A DNA stretch of 64,000 nucleotides from Euryarchaeota archaeon UBA86 (GTDB taxonomy: Archaea > Thermoplasmatota > Poseidoniia > Poseidoniales > Thalassarchaeaceae): positions 132,249 to 196,248 of the forward strand of contig DAQX01000008.1 in the NCBI GenBank assembly GCA_002503055.1, read 5' to 3'. The translations under genes were made by a program, and so were the position numbers. Shown here one piece after another: positions 9,076 to 17,529 of the stretch. Every line of letters begins with the position of its first letter. The first letter of the stretch is position 1. The notes beneath the pieces were generated by a model, which ran no database searches, was not told the origin of the DNA, and saw nothing but the letters and a program-made list of their open reading frames with translations.

Positions 9076-9788
9076 TCTCCCAACCTCCCTTCTTCACCCC
9101 AAGCTGAACGGATGTCAGATGCTGCAGTGACTCCGTCTCGTAGCAGTAGCATTCTGTCTGCCATCGATGCTAGTGTTGGATCGTGGGTTACCATTAGAAC
9201 AGAAATTTGTTCTTCTTCACAGAGGCGTCGGAACAAATCTATGATTTCGAGACCGCTCTTTACATCCAGATTTCCAGTCGGTTCATCGGCTAGAATTAGA
9301 GGGCGTGAACCAGCGATTGCTCTAGCGATTGCGACTCTCTGCTGCTGACCTCCAGACAATTGATCGGGGATGAAGTTCAAGCGATCTGATAAATCCACTT
9401 TGTCCAAGGCTTCTCTGGCCTGTTCTTCTGCCTCGGCGGATGGCACTCCGGCTAACTCCAAGGAGAAAATCACATTATCTAGAGCACTGAGTCTGTCAAT
9501 CAAATGGAAATCTTGGAAAATCCAGCCAACTCCTCTTCTTCGGACTTCTACTACCCGATTCGGACTCTTTGTCCCGTAATTGAAACTCTCAAGCGATATT
9601 GAGCCGGAGTCGGCATCAAGAAGGCCACCGATGATATTGAGAAGGGTCGACTTACCGCATCCGGATGGCCCCATTAGAGCAACTAACTCTCCTGGCTTGA
9701 TTTCCAAATCTATTCCTTTCAGAACCTCTAGCCTGTTCCTACCGGAACCAAATCCTTTGCACAAGTCGGAGACTTGGAGCACGGACAA
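9072..9788 (-). CDS. ABC transporter ATPase (LolD/MacB type)
   Basis: A compact 238-residue nucleotide-binding subunit. Walker A GPSGCGKST at 40-48, a Q-loop in FQDFHLIDRLSALDN, signature LSGGQQQRVAIARAI, Walker B LILADEPTGNLD and LMVTHDPT are all intact. It is the first gene of a three-gene operon and overlaps the permease start by 4 bases (ATGA), implying translational coupling. The sister ATPase in this operon carries an extra zinc ribbon, so the two may form a heterodimer on the two-core permease. The substrate cannot be inferred; relatives act on lipoproteins, peptides or envelope processes. Confidence 0.92.
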   Translation of the reverse strand: MSVLQVSDLCKGFGSGRNRLEVLKGIDLEIKPGELVALMGPSGCGKSTLLNIIGGLLDADSGSISLESFNYGTKSPNRVVEVRRRGVGWIFQDFHLIDRLSALDNVIFSLELAGVPSAEAEEQAREALDKVDLSDRLNFIPDQLSGGQQQRVAIARAIAGSRPLILADEPTGNLDVKSGLEIIDLFRRLCEEEQISVLMVTHDPTLASMADRMLLLRDGVTAASDIRSAWGEEGRLGE

Positions 9789-9837
9789 AGGGTGAACAAG
9801 TAACCTATAAACTACTGTTTGAGGAAAAATGGTTCGA

Positions 9838-10917
9838 TCAGTCTAAAATCGCTGCATAGGCCGCCGATAGAGCCTCTCCCTGAGTCTCCGGGCTGAGATT
9901 CTCTTTGACATATAGAATCAACGAGTCTTCCGGGATGCGTGGAACCTCTCCTGCCCTCTTCCATGCAGCATGAATTTTCGAAATCGCATTTGCCCATGCG
10001 GAGACATCATCTGCAGGCAATAGGCAATCCTCTGGAATTATCTCGTTGTGAGCAGGCAAATCGGCCGCTAGAACGGGACATCCTGCCGCCATGGCCTCCA
10101 CGGGCGGATATCCAAATCCTTCTGAGATGCTAGGGAATAGCAATGCTTCTGCGTGTTGTAAGGCTGCTACCAATTGTTCATCATCCAACTTTAGTTCGCT
10201 ACCGATGTGTAGCATGTGAATATCTTCCGCAATTTCTTCCGGGAGGTTATCTAGAACTTCGCCGACGAAACCAAGTCTCTTCCTCGGCTCATCGCTCCCT
10301 ACTGTAACCAACATGCACTTACTTTCATCGTCGTAATCCGAGATTAGCTCTCGTGGGCGTGAGTTTTCTTCAGGGTCCCAATACTCAACATCGACTTGAT
10401 GTCGAACCAATGCGGTTGGCTTGCCCGGAAACAGTGATTCAACATCTCTACGGGTCATCTCTGAAATGCAGATGAGTAAATCAGCTCTATCCAATCCCTG
10501 CCGTAATCTCTTGAGATCTCTTCGTCGAATCAATCCCGGGTTGTGCTCACCCACCTCGACAATGTCTTCACCTGCCTTAATTGAGCGTGGTTTTAGATGA
10601 AATAAATCATGCACAGTTACTACAACCGGAACCTTACACTGATGAGGAACAAGATGTGCCTGTTCTTGATCGGTGATGTGGAGAAGATCAGCATCGGACT
10701 GCTCGATTGCGCGGGCGACTAATCTGGGGTGACTGCTCCATCTCGAGTATAGACGACTCAGTGGAGATGTTCTGATTGTATGCTCTATTGTCCCTGTTCT
10801 AATCCATCCAGGGACTAGTGCTCTTTCGAGTATTGTCTCGACAGCAAAGTGTGCTCTACCCAACCCTGTGTTCTCGGGTAGGGCGCCTCCTCTGGCAAGC
10901 ATAACCCGCCTGACCAT
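9838..10917 (-). CDS. Glycosyltransferase, GT4-like
   Basis: A 359-residue GT-B fold glycosyltransferase. The C-terminal nucleotide-sugar site is recognisable: the PRKRLGFV patch in the linker and SISEGFGYPPVEAMAAG, the E-x7-E element typical of family 4, followed by CPVLAADLPAHNEI. The N-terminal half contains VVTVHDLFHLKP, also typical. It probably adds a sugar to a lipid or surface glycan at the cytoplasmic face. It is divergent from a second GT4 gene with a 50-base intergenic region, so both may serve the same glycan. Acceptor and sugar are unknown. Confidence 0.88.
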   Translation of the reverse strand: MVRRVMLARGGALPENTGLGRAHFAVETILERALVPGWIRTGTIEHTIRTSPLSRLYSRWSSHPRLVARAIEQSDADLLHITDQEQAHLVPHQCKVPVVVTVHDLFHLKPRSIKAGEDIVEVGEHNPGLIRRRDLKRLRQGLDRADLLICISEMTRRDVESLFPGKPTALVRHQVDVEYWDPEENSRPRELISDYDDESKCMLVTVGSDEPRKRLGFVGEVLDNLPEEIAEDIHMLHIGSELKLDDEQLVAALQHAEALLFPSISEGFGYPPVEAMAAGCPVLAADLPAHNEIIPEDCLLPADDVSAWANAISKIHAAWKRAGEVPRIPEDSLILYVKENLSPETQGEALSAAYAAILD

Positions 10918-10967
10918 GTGGCCACCAAGGCGTATCGGACTTAAACGAGGGCGGGAGATGGGTCAAC

Positions 10968-12206
10968 ATGGAGGGAAATCGCGAGCAGGCTGGTCAAGGC
11001 CGCAGATTGCTCGTCGCCAAGGGTAGTTTCGAGGCGTTAGGAGGAGCTGAGAGAGATTTAATCCGTAATCTACCGGCCCTCTCTGAGGCTTTCGAAGTCA
11101 CAGTTGCTACACTCGCTCCAGTACCTGAATTGGAGGGTGTGTGCTCTGAATTAGGCGTGGCTCTATTGTATCCTGAGAAAACTTGGGAGATGCCAGTTGA
11201 CTCGATTTCTAGGATACTAGACAGTGGGGCCAGTAGCGCAACAAAGGCATGGAAGTCATGTTCGAGTCTCGAGGATACGATAGGTGACTGCGAAGCTGTC
11301 CATCTAGTCAGTGGAGATGGCAGTCTGGAATTACTGGATATGATTCCTCAAGAGACTGTTGTACACTTCCATCTACTAGAGCCGCACCGAGGCTTGCATG
11401 AGGATGTCCTCCACATGGAAATCGATGGAAGTCCAAAACGCAGCCTCAGACTAACACATGGACTACTAACCAAGGCTAGGAATGCAGACTTGAGAGCAGT
11501 CAGAAAACTGGCTGAAAGGCCGAGGTCTGCCATCAGCGGTAACTCGAATTTTACTGCATCTAGGATAGTGGACATATACGGTGTAGATGCTGGTGTTCTA
11601 CATCCTAGTGTAGTAACTGATGAGTTTCCTGAACTAGCAAGTGCGAATGAGACAATGCCTAACTCCTTCTCTGGAGATTATGTGGTAAGCGTCGGTAGAG
11701 CCAGTTGGGTTAAGGGAACTTGGGAGACTATCTCTATGCTTGGAGGTACTAATCTGATTCTTGCACATGTCGGAGGCGGAGACAAGGATGATCTGAACAG
11801 ATTGTCCTCGCATGCACGCAACTGCGGCGTTGAACTCTGGATTGCTCCGAGGCTGAGTTCCAACGAGATGGCTGCTTTGATGCGTGGAGCCAGGGCTGTG
11901 GTCAGCATGGCCCATGGAGAGCCATTCGGATTAACACCCATCGAGGCATTCTCAGTTGGGACTCCTGCATTGTTCGTGGACGAGGGAGGATTCAGAGATT
12001 CGATAGTAGACGGTAAAAACGGACGATTGCTCGCTCGTGATGATATCGAAGGATGGCATTCTAATTTGGAGATGGTGAAGGATTCGACTGTTCGGGAACA
12101 GTGGTCTAAGGCCGGGAAGGAATGGATTTCGGAGCTGGGACTTAGTCCTGAAAACCACTGCAGTAGACTGTTGAGAATCTTAGATTCAATTCATAATGAT
12201 GAATGA
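10968..12206 (+). CDS. Glycosyltransferase, GT4-like
   Basis: A 412-residue GT-B glycosyltransferase. The N-terminal glycine-rich loop FEALGGAERDL is typical of family 4. The C-terminal domain has VSVGRASWVKGT and HGEPFGLTPIEAFSVG (E-x7-E), then GRLLARDD. The ATG at 10968 directly follows a G-rich leader. It is divergent from the GT4 gene at 9838-10917; the two share little sequence beyond the fold, so they probably make different linkages of one surface glycan or glycolipid. The donor sugar cannot be read from sequence. Confidence 0.88.
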   Translation: MEGNREQAGQGRRLLVAKGSFEALGGAERDLIRNLPALSEAFEVTVATLAPVPELEGVCSELGVALLYPEKTWEMPVDSISRILDSGASSATKAWKSCSSLEDTIGDCEAVHLVSGDGSLELLDMIPQETVVHFHLLEPHRGLHEDVLHMEIDGSPKRSLRLTHGLLTKARNADLRAVRKLAERPRSAISGNSNFTASRIVDIYGVDAGVLHPSVVTDEFPELASANETMPNSFSGDYVVSVGRASWVKGTWETISMLGGTNLILAHVGGGDKDDLNRLSSHARNCGVELWIAPRLSSNEMAALMRGARAVVSMAHGEPFGLTPIEAFSVGTPALFVDEGGFRDSIVDGKNGRLLARDDIEGWHSNLEMVKDSTVREQWSKAGKEWISELGLSPENHCSRLLRILDSIHNDE

Positions 12207-12251
12207 ACATGTTCGGAATCTATTGAAATAACAAGTATCTGAGCGCATCTC

Positions 12252-13061
12252 ATGGACGATATGCCCAGTTCAACAACAGAAACTACCTCTAAGGCTGCCT
12301 TGACGGTGGGATTACTGCTCTTCGCTTCAGTAATTCTCGGAGCCGGGGCCCTAGGTGATGACGGTGGTCCGAACTCCACTGACAGAGATGATCGTGAACC
12401 TACTGATGATACTCGCGAAGATGAACGTGCTAACGATAACATGGATCTAGAAATCGATAGATTAGGTACTGCATGCGAATCCGGAGAAGAAGAGGCTTGT
12501 AATCGGCTTGAGATGATGCGAACAGATGGAGGCGACCGAGGAGAAGATAGGGGTGAGATGGAAGTCCGTGATTTGGGCCGTGAGCGAGGTCCAGAAGGAA
12601 TGGATCGTGACCATAGAAACAGTATGGGAGTAGATCCAGAGATTCTAGTTGAGATGGCAGAAATATGGTGTCACAACCATGTATATTCGACATTCTGGGA
12701 GAATGCAGGAGATGTTCACGAGGGTGAAGAAGGATTTGAAATTGTCACCTATGATGAGAATGACAACATGGAAACGACATTCATCAGCCACGATGCAATG
12801 TCTCAGTTACTGATGGGTCTTGAGCCTCTAGTGGAGTCCTGTACTGACATGATGTTGAGGCAAATGGGGGTGCCCATTCATCACGACGAGCATGAGGATG
12901 ATTGGGACGAATACGAGTGGTGTGAAGAACACCCCGAATCTGATGACTGCGAATGGATAGAAGATGAGTGGGATGAAGATGATGAGTCGGACGAAGAGGA
13001 CGAAGATACCCCTTGTAACACACCTGATTGTGACGACGAGTCAGACGAGAATCAAGATTGA
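12252..13061 (+). CDS. Acidic membrane-anchored exported protein, unknown
   Basis: Unrecognised 269-residue protein. A single hydrophobic helix (about residues 15-34) follows a short N-terminal tail, so the rest is probably outside the membrane. That part is extremely acidic, with two Asp/Glu-rich low-complexity blocks (about 36-120 and 208-269) around a more ordinary central region containing CHNHVYSTFW. The C-terminal block also carries His pairs and several Cys (WCEEHPESDDCEW, PCNTPDC), suggesting Ca2+ or transition-metal binding; this is inference only. It converges on the membrane protein at 13052-13660, overlapping it by 10 bases. Confidence 0.75.
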   Translation: MDDMPSSTTETTSKAALTVGLLLFASVILGAGALGDDGGPNSTDRDDREPTDDTREDERANDNMDLEIDRLGTACESGEEEACNRLEMMRTDGGDRGEDRGEMEVRDLGRERGPEGMDRDHRNSMGVDPEILVEMAEIWCHNHVYSTFWENAGDVHEGEEGFEIVTYDENDNMETTFISHDAMSQLLMGLEPLVESCTDMMLRQMGVPIHHDEHEDDWDEYEWCEEHPESDDCEWIEDEWDEDDESDEEDEDTPCNTPDCDDESDENQD

Positions 13062-13660
13062 TCTGTCTCTATTCTCTCAGGCTGGGGCCCGAGTCTCAAC
13101 ACTGCGAATAGGGATCCTATTCCAATCAGCATAAGCACAATGGAAACAATCGGATTCAGCACTGTGGCTGTATCCGAAGGTAGCCAAATTGGCATGATGT
13201 CGAATAGAGACTCACCTCGAACCAACTTTCCACCAATTGAAGATGCCATAGTGGTCATGAGTATAGCCATTGCAGCAGTTGCACCCTGCAGAGCGCTGAG
13301 TGAGCGGTGCTCCCAGAGACCTGGGCCTAGTCTGATTCTGCCAATAACAAAGGCAGCCCAGAATCCTGCAGCAAGTCCTGTATAGACGAATTTGTTGTAC
13401 AGCAAAGCATTGTTGACAGTATTGTCAGCAGCGAATGAACCACTGAGTGCGGCTATGGGGATGAATAACAATCCAAGGCATGCACCGGCTATCGATGCCT
13501 TATCCATAGTCAGCATCATTCTGTCAGAGGATAACCTACCACCCAGTAAATTCGGCATTATGCTACCAGTAGCACATCCTATCGCACATAGGCTTGCTAA
13601 CACCATACAACCGACCACGATCTCGGCCATTGCCGCGTGGAAGGTAGCTGCTCCAAACAT
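13052..13660 (-). CDS. Multi-pass membrane protein, weakly DUF2231-like
   Basis: A 202-residue integral membrane protein with about five hydrophobic segments. One His lies in the first helix (FHAAMAEIVVG) and another at the start of a later one (WEHRSLSALQGATAAM), which ends in SIGGKLVRGES. That His placement and the GG-LV ending recall DUF2231 membrane proteins, often found with cytochromes, but the similarity is weak. It is the last gene of a coupled set: its ATG overlaps the stop of the CxxxCH protein gene as TAATG. The coupling suggests it is the membrane partner of the two exported Cys-His proteins. Confidence 0.72.
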   Translation of the reverse strand: MFGAATFHAAMAEIVVGCMVLASLCAIGCATGSIMPNLLGGRLSSDRMMLTMDKASIAGACLGLLFIPIAALSGSFAADNTVNNALLYNKFVYTGLAAGFWAAFVIGRIRLGPGLWEHRSLSALQGATAAMAILMTTMASSIGGKLVRGESLFDIMPIWLPSDTATVLNPIVSIVLMLIGIGSLFAVLRLGPQPERIETDQS

Positions 13661-14790
13661 TACTCGTCACCCCCTGGAGGATTCTCCGGATCGGCAACCC
13701 ATTCTTCTTCAACCGGATCCCATAGCCAGCCCGGGTTTTCCTCTGAAGGAACCAATCTTGACCAATACTCATCTGGCTGCTCAGGACCTTCAGGTTCAAG
13801 TCCTGGTGGCTCGGGAGGTACAGAGTCGGCCTCGACTTCGGAAGTCATGTCCACGGGACCTCCTTCCCAAGGAGAGAGTCTGGCCTGTAAAGCTAGTAGG
13901 AAGGAGGTAACAAGGAGAGCCAATGCGAGGCCTTGTAGTCTAGCATCCCAAATATTACCATCAAATGGAGCCGGTTGTGTTGCCACCATCAACCAAGGCT
14001 GAGTGATAGAGAATTCACCATTAGATGTGGTAACCTGATACTGAATTCTAGTGTCGCCGATAGTCGCGGGAATGTGAGCATGCCACTCGTCTTCTTCGCC
14101 AGTAACTTCAGCATCATGAGAAATCCATTCACCTTCAAGCATCCATTGAACAGAAACTGAAGTCGTATTTGTGGTCTTGATTACCGTAGGAGAAGTATCT
14201 CCTGTCACTCTAGTATCGGGTTTCCAATCGAAGGCAAATCCTGGAAGGTTCTCAGGTACTGGTTGGACATCGACCGTGTAACCTCGTGTAAGTCCTGAAT
14301 AAGCCCAATTGTTACTATTCGGATTAGCGCCATGGTGAGTTGCTACAAACAGATTCACGGTTCCTGTAGTCTGTGGTGCCAGCATGACCCATGTCAGAGT
14401 CACAGAACCACTTGATGGAACTGTGACCTCGACATAATTGTGTGTACCTCCGTTGGGGTCCTGTACAATGCTCCATCCATGGTCTTCAGGGTGGTCGTCA
14501 TTGCCATTGGCTGAACCAAGTATGAATACTCCCAATAGGCGATTGCCAGATAGGCTCATGCCACTAGCAGTAACATGGATAGCGGTTGCTGTTCCAGTGA
14601 AGGTAGTCTCATCCAGGGAGACTGTGACTGTGCCATCTGAAGGAGTACTGAGTGCAGGATCTCCATGGCATGAGCCACCACAAGTATAGTCACGATCTGC
14701 ATCACCATTTCCACCTGGATTAGCCACACTTGCTCCTGTGGCAAGGAGGATTGCGATGACTGTGACAATAGCCGCTCGAGATTTCATCAT
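13660..14790 (-). CDS. Exported CxxxCH-motif protein with C-terminal anchor
   Basis: A 376-residue exported protein. A signal peptide (about residues 1-23) is followed at once by YTCGGSCHGD, with Cys37, Cys41 and His42 in CxxxCH spacing, one residue longer than the standard heme c motif. A beta-rich domain resembling the reeler-like, choice-of-anchor V family follows. A membrane helix near residues 285-305 (LALALLVTSFLLALQ) leads to a Pro/Glu-rich tail containing WLWDPVEEEWV. The start is preceded by AAGGAGGT and overlaps the stop of the PKD gene as ATGA; its own stop overlaps the next gene. Heme attachment is possible but unproven. Confidence 0.8.
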   Translation of the reverse strand: MMKSRAAIVTVIAILLATGASVANPGGNGDADRDYTCGGSCHGDPALSTPSDGTVTVSLDETTFTGTATAIHVTASGMSLSGNRLLGVFILGSANGNDDHPEDHGWSIVQDPNGGTHNYVEVTVPSSGSVTLTWVMLAPQTTGTVNLFVATHHGANPNSNNWAYSGLTRGYTVDVQPVPENLPGFAFDWKPDTRVTGDTSPTVIKTTNTTSVSVQWMLEGEWISHDAEVTGEEDEWHAHIPATIGDTRIQYQVTTSNGEFSITQPWLMVATQPAPFDGNIWDARLQGLALALLVTSFLLALQARLSPWEGGPVDMTSEVEADSVPPEPPGLEPEGPEQPDEYWSRLVPSEENPGWLWDPVEEEWVADPENPPGGDE

Positions 14791-17429
14791 GGTGACCTCC
14801 TTCTGGACTCAGTAATCGATATCGCTATCGCCGCAGCACCCAATAGTACCATGATAAGAGAAATTGGAATAACTAGCAGTTTTGTCGAACCAGTCGGGTC
14901 TGTATCTACTGCTCCTGCAGCAGATGTGGCATCGATACTAACCATGTTCTCACCATCCACAATCCAGACGATTTCCATTCCTTCTACTGTCGTAGTTACC
15001 GCATAGTACAGAGTGGTCGCGACTGGGGCTGTCTCGCTCCACTGGGTTCCCGATGTGACACCTACTGGGTCCATGTTCAGAGGTACGGGATCGCCCCATG
15101 CTGGGACGGAGTCAAGGGATGTGAGGCCGACCACAGTAGTAATCGGACTAGAAGAGCGATACACTCGATATTCAGATGAGGAACCTGACCAAGATAGGCT
15201 GATCTTTGTCCCATCTAGGATTGCGGTCAGATCTGAAACCATACTAACTGGACCTAGTACGAGTTCGCTCTCATGAGTATCCGATGCGCCCATATTGTCC
15301 ACCACAGTAAGCACGACAGTATGGACTCCTCCGGGTAGAATCACATCGATTGATTCGCCAGAGAGGCTTACTCCATTAACAGTCCAGAACCAAGCCACAA
15401 TGTGACCGTCTGGATCTTGTGCGCCGCTAGCATCCAAAGAGAACTCAGATCCTGAAACCGCAGGGTCAGGCAGGGTAGACCATTTCGCATCAGGAGGGAG
15501 ATTAGCAATAACGACTGTTTTCGATGCTGAAGACGAAAGCCCCCATGGATCGTTAGCGAAGACGGTTACTTCCCATGTCTGACCGGGTTCGAGTCTATCA
15601 GAAGTAACCGATGAGTATCCGTCTAGGTCTGGAACATGGAATCCATTTCTAGACCACTGGTAGTCGAACAATACTGTCTCTTGGTCAGGATCTATTGATG
15701 TCGCTTGAACGATAAGATCGTGCAATGCGTCAGGAATTCCGAGTTCGATTGTTCCGAAGTCACCACCCAGAGTAATCTCTGGAAGGCTCGGAGGGGCATT
15801 GAGAATCGTCCTCGATGTAGTCTTCATCGAAGATCCTAGACTCTCGCCATCGCCTGGTAAGACTTGAACTGACCAATGCTGATCTCTGACGGTCTCAGTG
15901 CTTGGAATCGTAACCATGTCATCGTAATCTTGTACCCAATTACCGTTTACCCACCAGCGAATCTGACTCGCCGATTCTAAGTCTCCGTCTATATCGGACT
16001 GTTCCCAAACTACAGTTAGGTTTGCAGATGTGTAGAGGTCTCCTTCGGGGAGCATTGTTATCGAAATAACAACTGGAGGTGTATTTTGGATTGTCACAGC
16101 ACTAGTAGTAACCCAATCAGACCACATCAAGCCATCAAACACTCTGACTTCAGCAACCCACTGCTGATTCTTTGATGTGGCTTCTGGAGGCACAATAGTC
16201 ATGTCATTGTATGATGAAATCTGAGTGCCATCACGTAGCCATCTGATTTCAGTAGATACCTTTGGATCGCCATCAGGGTCACTGTATCCTACGATTACCT
16301 GCAAGGAGTTGCTAGTAAACGCGTTGCCCGAGGGAGTGATGTAAGCGGTTGCAGAAGGTTGCGTGTTTGAAGAGCCGATGACGATAGTGGCGGTCCAAGC
16401 GGTGTCGCCGTAATCAGTTCCGTCATGAGGCCTGACTGAAGCTTGCCATGCGTCTCCGGATCGAGTCCATAGGCTGGAGACACTGGTTTGGCCATCCAAC
16501 TCTGCAATTCTTCCTCCGTCTAGATACCAGTATATCTCGGTGTTCTGCTGTGGATTCCCATCGAGGTCATAGTACTCGTAATCGAGGTTTAAGTTGTCAT
16601 TCTCAAGAGGGTCAGTAGGACTCAGTAAGAGATCTCTGGCCACGGGAATGGTGTTTCCTATTGTTACTGGCGTGAGAAGGACCGGGTCGCCATCCTCATT
16701 GACATCGGAAGGAGTGACTTCGACCTGCCACTCCTGCCCTCTAGCTATCCAACTGTTTGGGACATTGGTCATGTCATCAATGGAACTGATTCTCAGCCCA
16801 TCTCTCCACCACTTGATCTGTGTCCCTTGCTCGGAGTCGCCATCGGCGTCACTGTAGTCATACGAGACACCCAAACCAGTCGCCTTGGTAGGATTGGTTG
16901 GGACATATGTGACATTGGAAGCAACTGGGGGAGATCCACCCGAGCTGCTTGACTCAGGAAGAGTCCAAGTTCCCGTACCCCAAGAGTCACCTGAGTTCTG
17001 ACCATTTCCATTGGCATAGAGTACTGCCAGATTGAATGTGACATCTCCAGTTCCTGATGCTGGAGCAGTCCAATCTGCCGACCATGAACGTAGAGAGTCG
17101 CTACTATGCGTCAACTCGCCCTGTAACAACTGGACTTGTGATCCGAGGTTGGACCATGAACCTGTACTGGCATCGAGATTGAAGCCACCATCTCCGGAGA
17201 TGTGTGGACCGCCGTCCCAGATTAGAGAGTAGGTCGATCCGGGTGTGTATCCTCCTGCTCCCCAGGGAAGCCCGCTGAGTGTTGGAGAGATTGCCTGTGT
17301 GTTGGAATGACAGGTGCAACCCGATACCGAGTTACCTATCTTTCCCGATGAGTTTGAATGCACCGTGTATGGTACCGATAATAGTAGTAGTATGACAACT
17401 AGAGCTGTGACACGATTACCGGCTCGCAT
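14787..17429 (-). CDS. Large exported PKD/Ig-repeat protein with CxCH motif
   Basis: An 880-residue surface protein. From the ATG at 17429 it begins with a signal peptide (VTALVVILLLLSVPY). Right after it comes SGCTCHSNT, Cys38, Cys40 and His41, a CxCH variant of the heme-like motif seen in the choice-of-anchor V family. A reeler-like domain and then about five or more PKD/Ig-like repeats follow, each with a DPDGD or similar turn and a RWWRDG or IYWYLDG strand. A C-terminal helix (LLVIPISLIMVLLGAAAIA) anchors it. Upstream in-frame ATGs at 17573 and 17492 are rejected because the signal peptide begins at 17429. First gene of a coupled three-gene set. Confidence 0.82.
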   Translation of the reverse strand: MRAGNRVTALVVILLLLSVPYTVHSNSSGKIGNSVSGCTCHSNTQAISPTLSGLPWGAGGYTPGSTYSLIWDGGPHISGDGGFNLDASTGSWSNLGSQVQLLQGELTHSSDSLRSWSADWTAPASGTGDVTFNLAVLYANGNGQNSGDSWGTGTWTLPESSSSGGSPPVASNVTYVPTNPTKATGLGVSYDYSDADGDSEQGTQIKWWRDGLRISSIDDMTNVPNSWIARGQEWQVEVTPSDVNEDGDPVLLTPVTIGNTIPVARDLLLSPTDPLENDNLNLDYEYYDLDGNPQQNTEIYWYLDGGRIAELDGQTSVSSLWTRSGDAWQASVRPHDGTDYGDTAWTATIVIGSSNTQPSATAYITPSGNAFTSNSLQVIVGYSDPDGDPKVSTEIRWLRDGTQISSYNDMTIVPPEATSKNQQWVAEVRVFDGLMWSDWVTTSAVTIQNTPPVVISITMLPEGDLYTSANLTVVWEQSDIDGDLESASQIRWWVNGNWVQDYDDMVTIPSTETVRDQHWSVQVLPGDGESLGSSMKTTSRTILNAPPSLPEITLGGDFGTIELGIPDALHDLIVQATSIDPDQETVLFDYQWSRNGFHVPDLDGYSSVTSDRLEPGQTWEVTVFANDPWGLSSSASKTVVIANLPPDAKWSTLPDPAVSGSEFSLDASGAQDPDGHIVAWFWTVNGVSLSGESIDVILPGGVHTVVLTVVDNMGASDTHESELVLGPVSMVSDLTAILDGTKISLSWSGSSSEYRVYRSSSPITTVVGLTSLDSVPAWGDPVPLNMDPVGVTSGTQWSETAPVATTLYYAVTTTVEGMEIVWIVDGENMVSIDATSAAGAVDTDPTGSTKLLVIPISLIMVLLGAAAIAISITESRRRSP

Positions 17430-17517
17430 GCGCGTGCGTAGGTGTGTAGGCTGAATAAGTTCGCGGCGACCAAAACGCCGGAGAAGATACATCCGCTGCA
17501 TTGATGGATTGCTTGCA

Positions 17518-17527
17518 GGTCGGCGGG
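17518..17527 (+). promoter_or_regulatory. GGTCGGCGGG promoter element of the beta-oxidation gene
   Basis: The 10-mer GGTCGGCGGG ends 2 bases before the ATG at 17530. The same 10-mer precedes three other genes here (at 25759, 56793 and 63013 on the minus strand). No strong TATA box is visible at the expected distance upstream (about 17500-17510, TTGATGGATT). The transcript is probably leaderless. Confidence 0.5.
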
Positions 17528-17529
17528 TT

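Noticed and set aside
17461..17471. GGTCGCCGCGA upstream of the PKD protein as a copy of the promoter element
   Set aside because: It resembles the S2 upstream variant, but there is no A/T box at the right distance, and the better box (CTTATTC, about 17452-17458) lies between it and the start.
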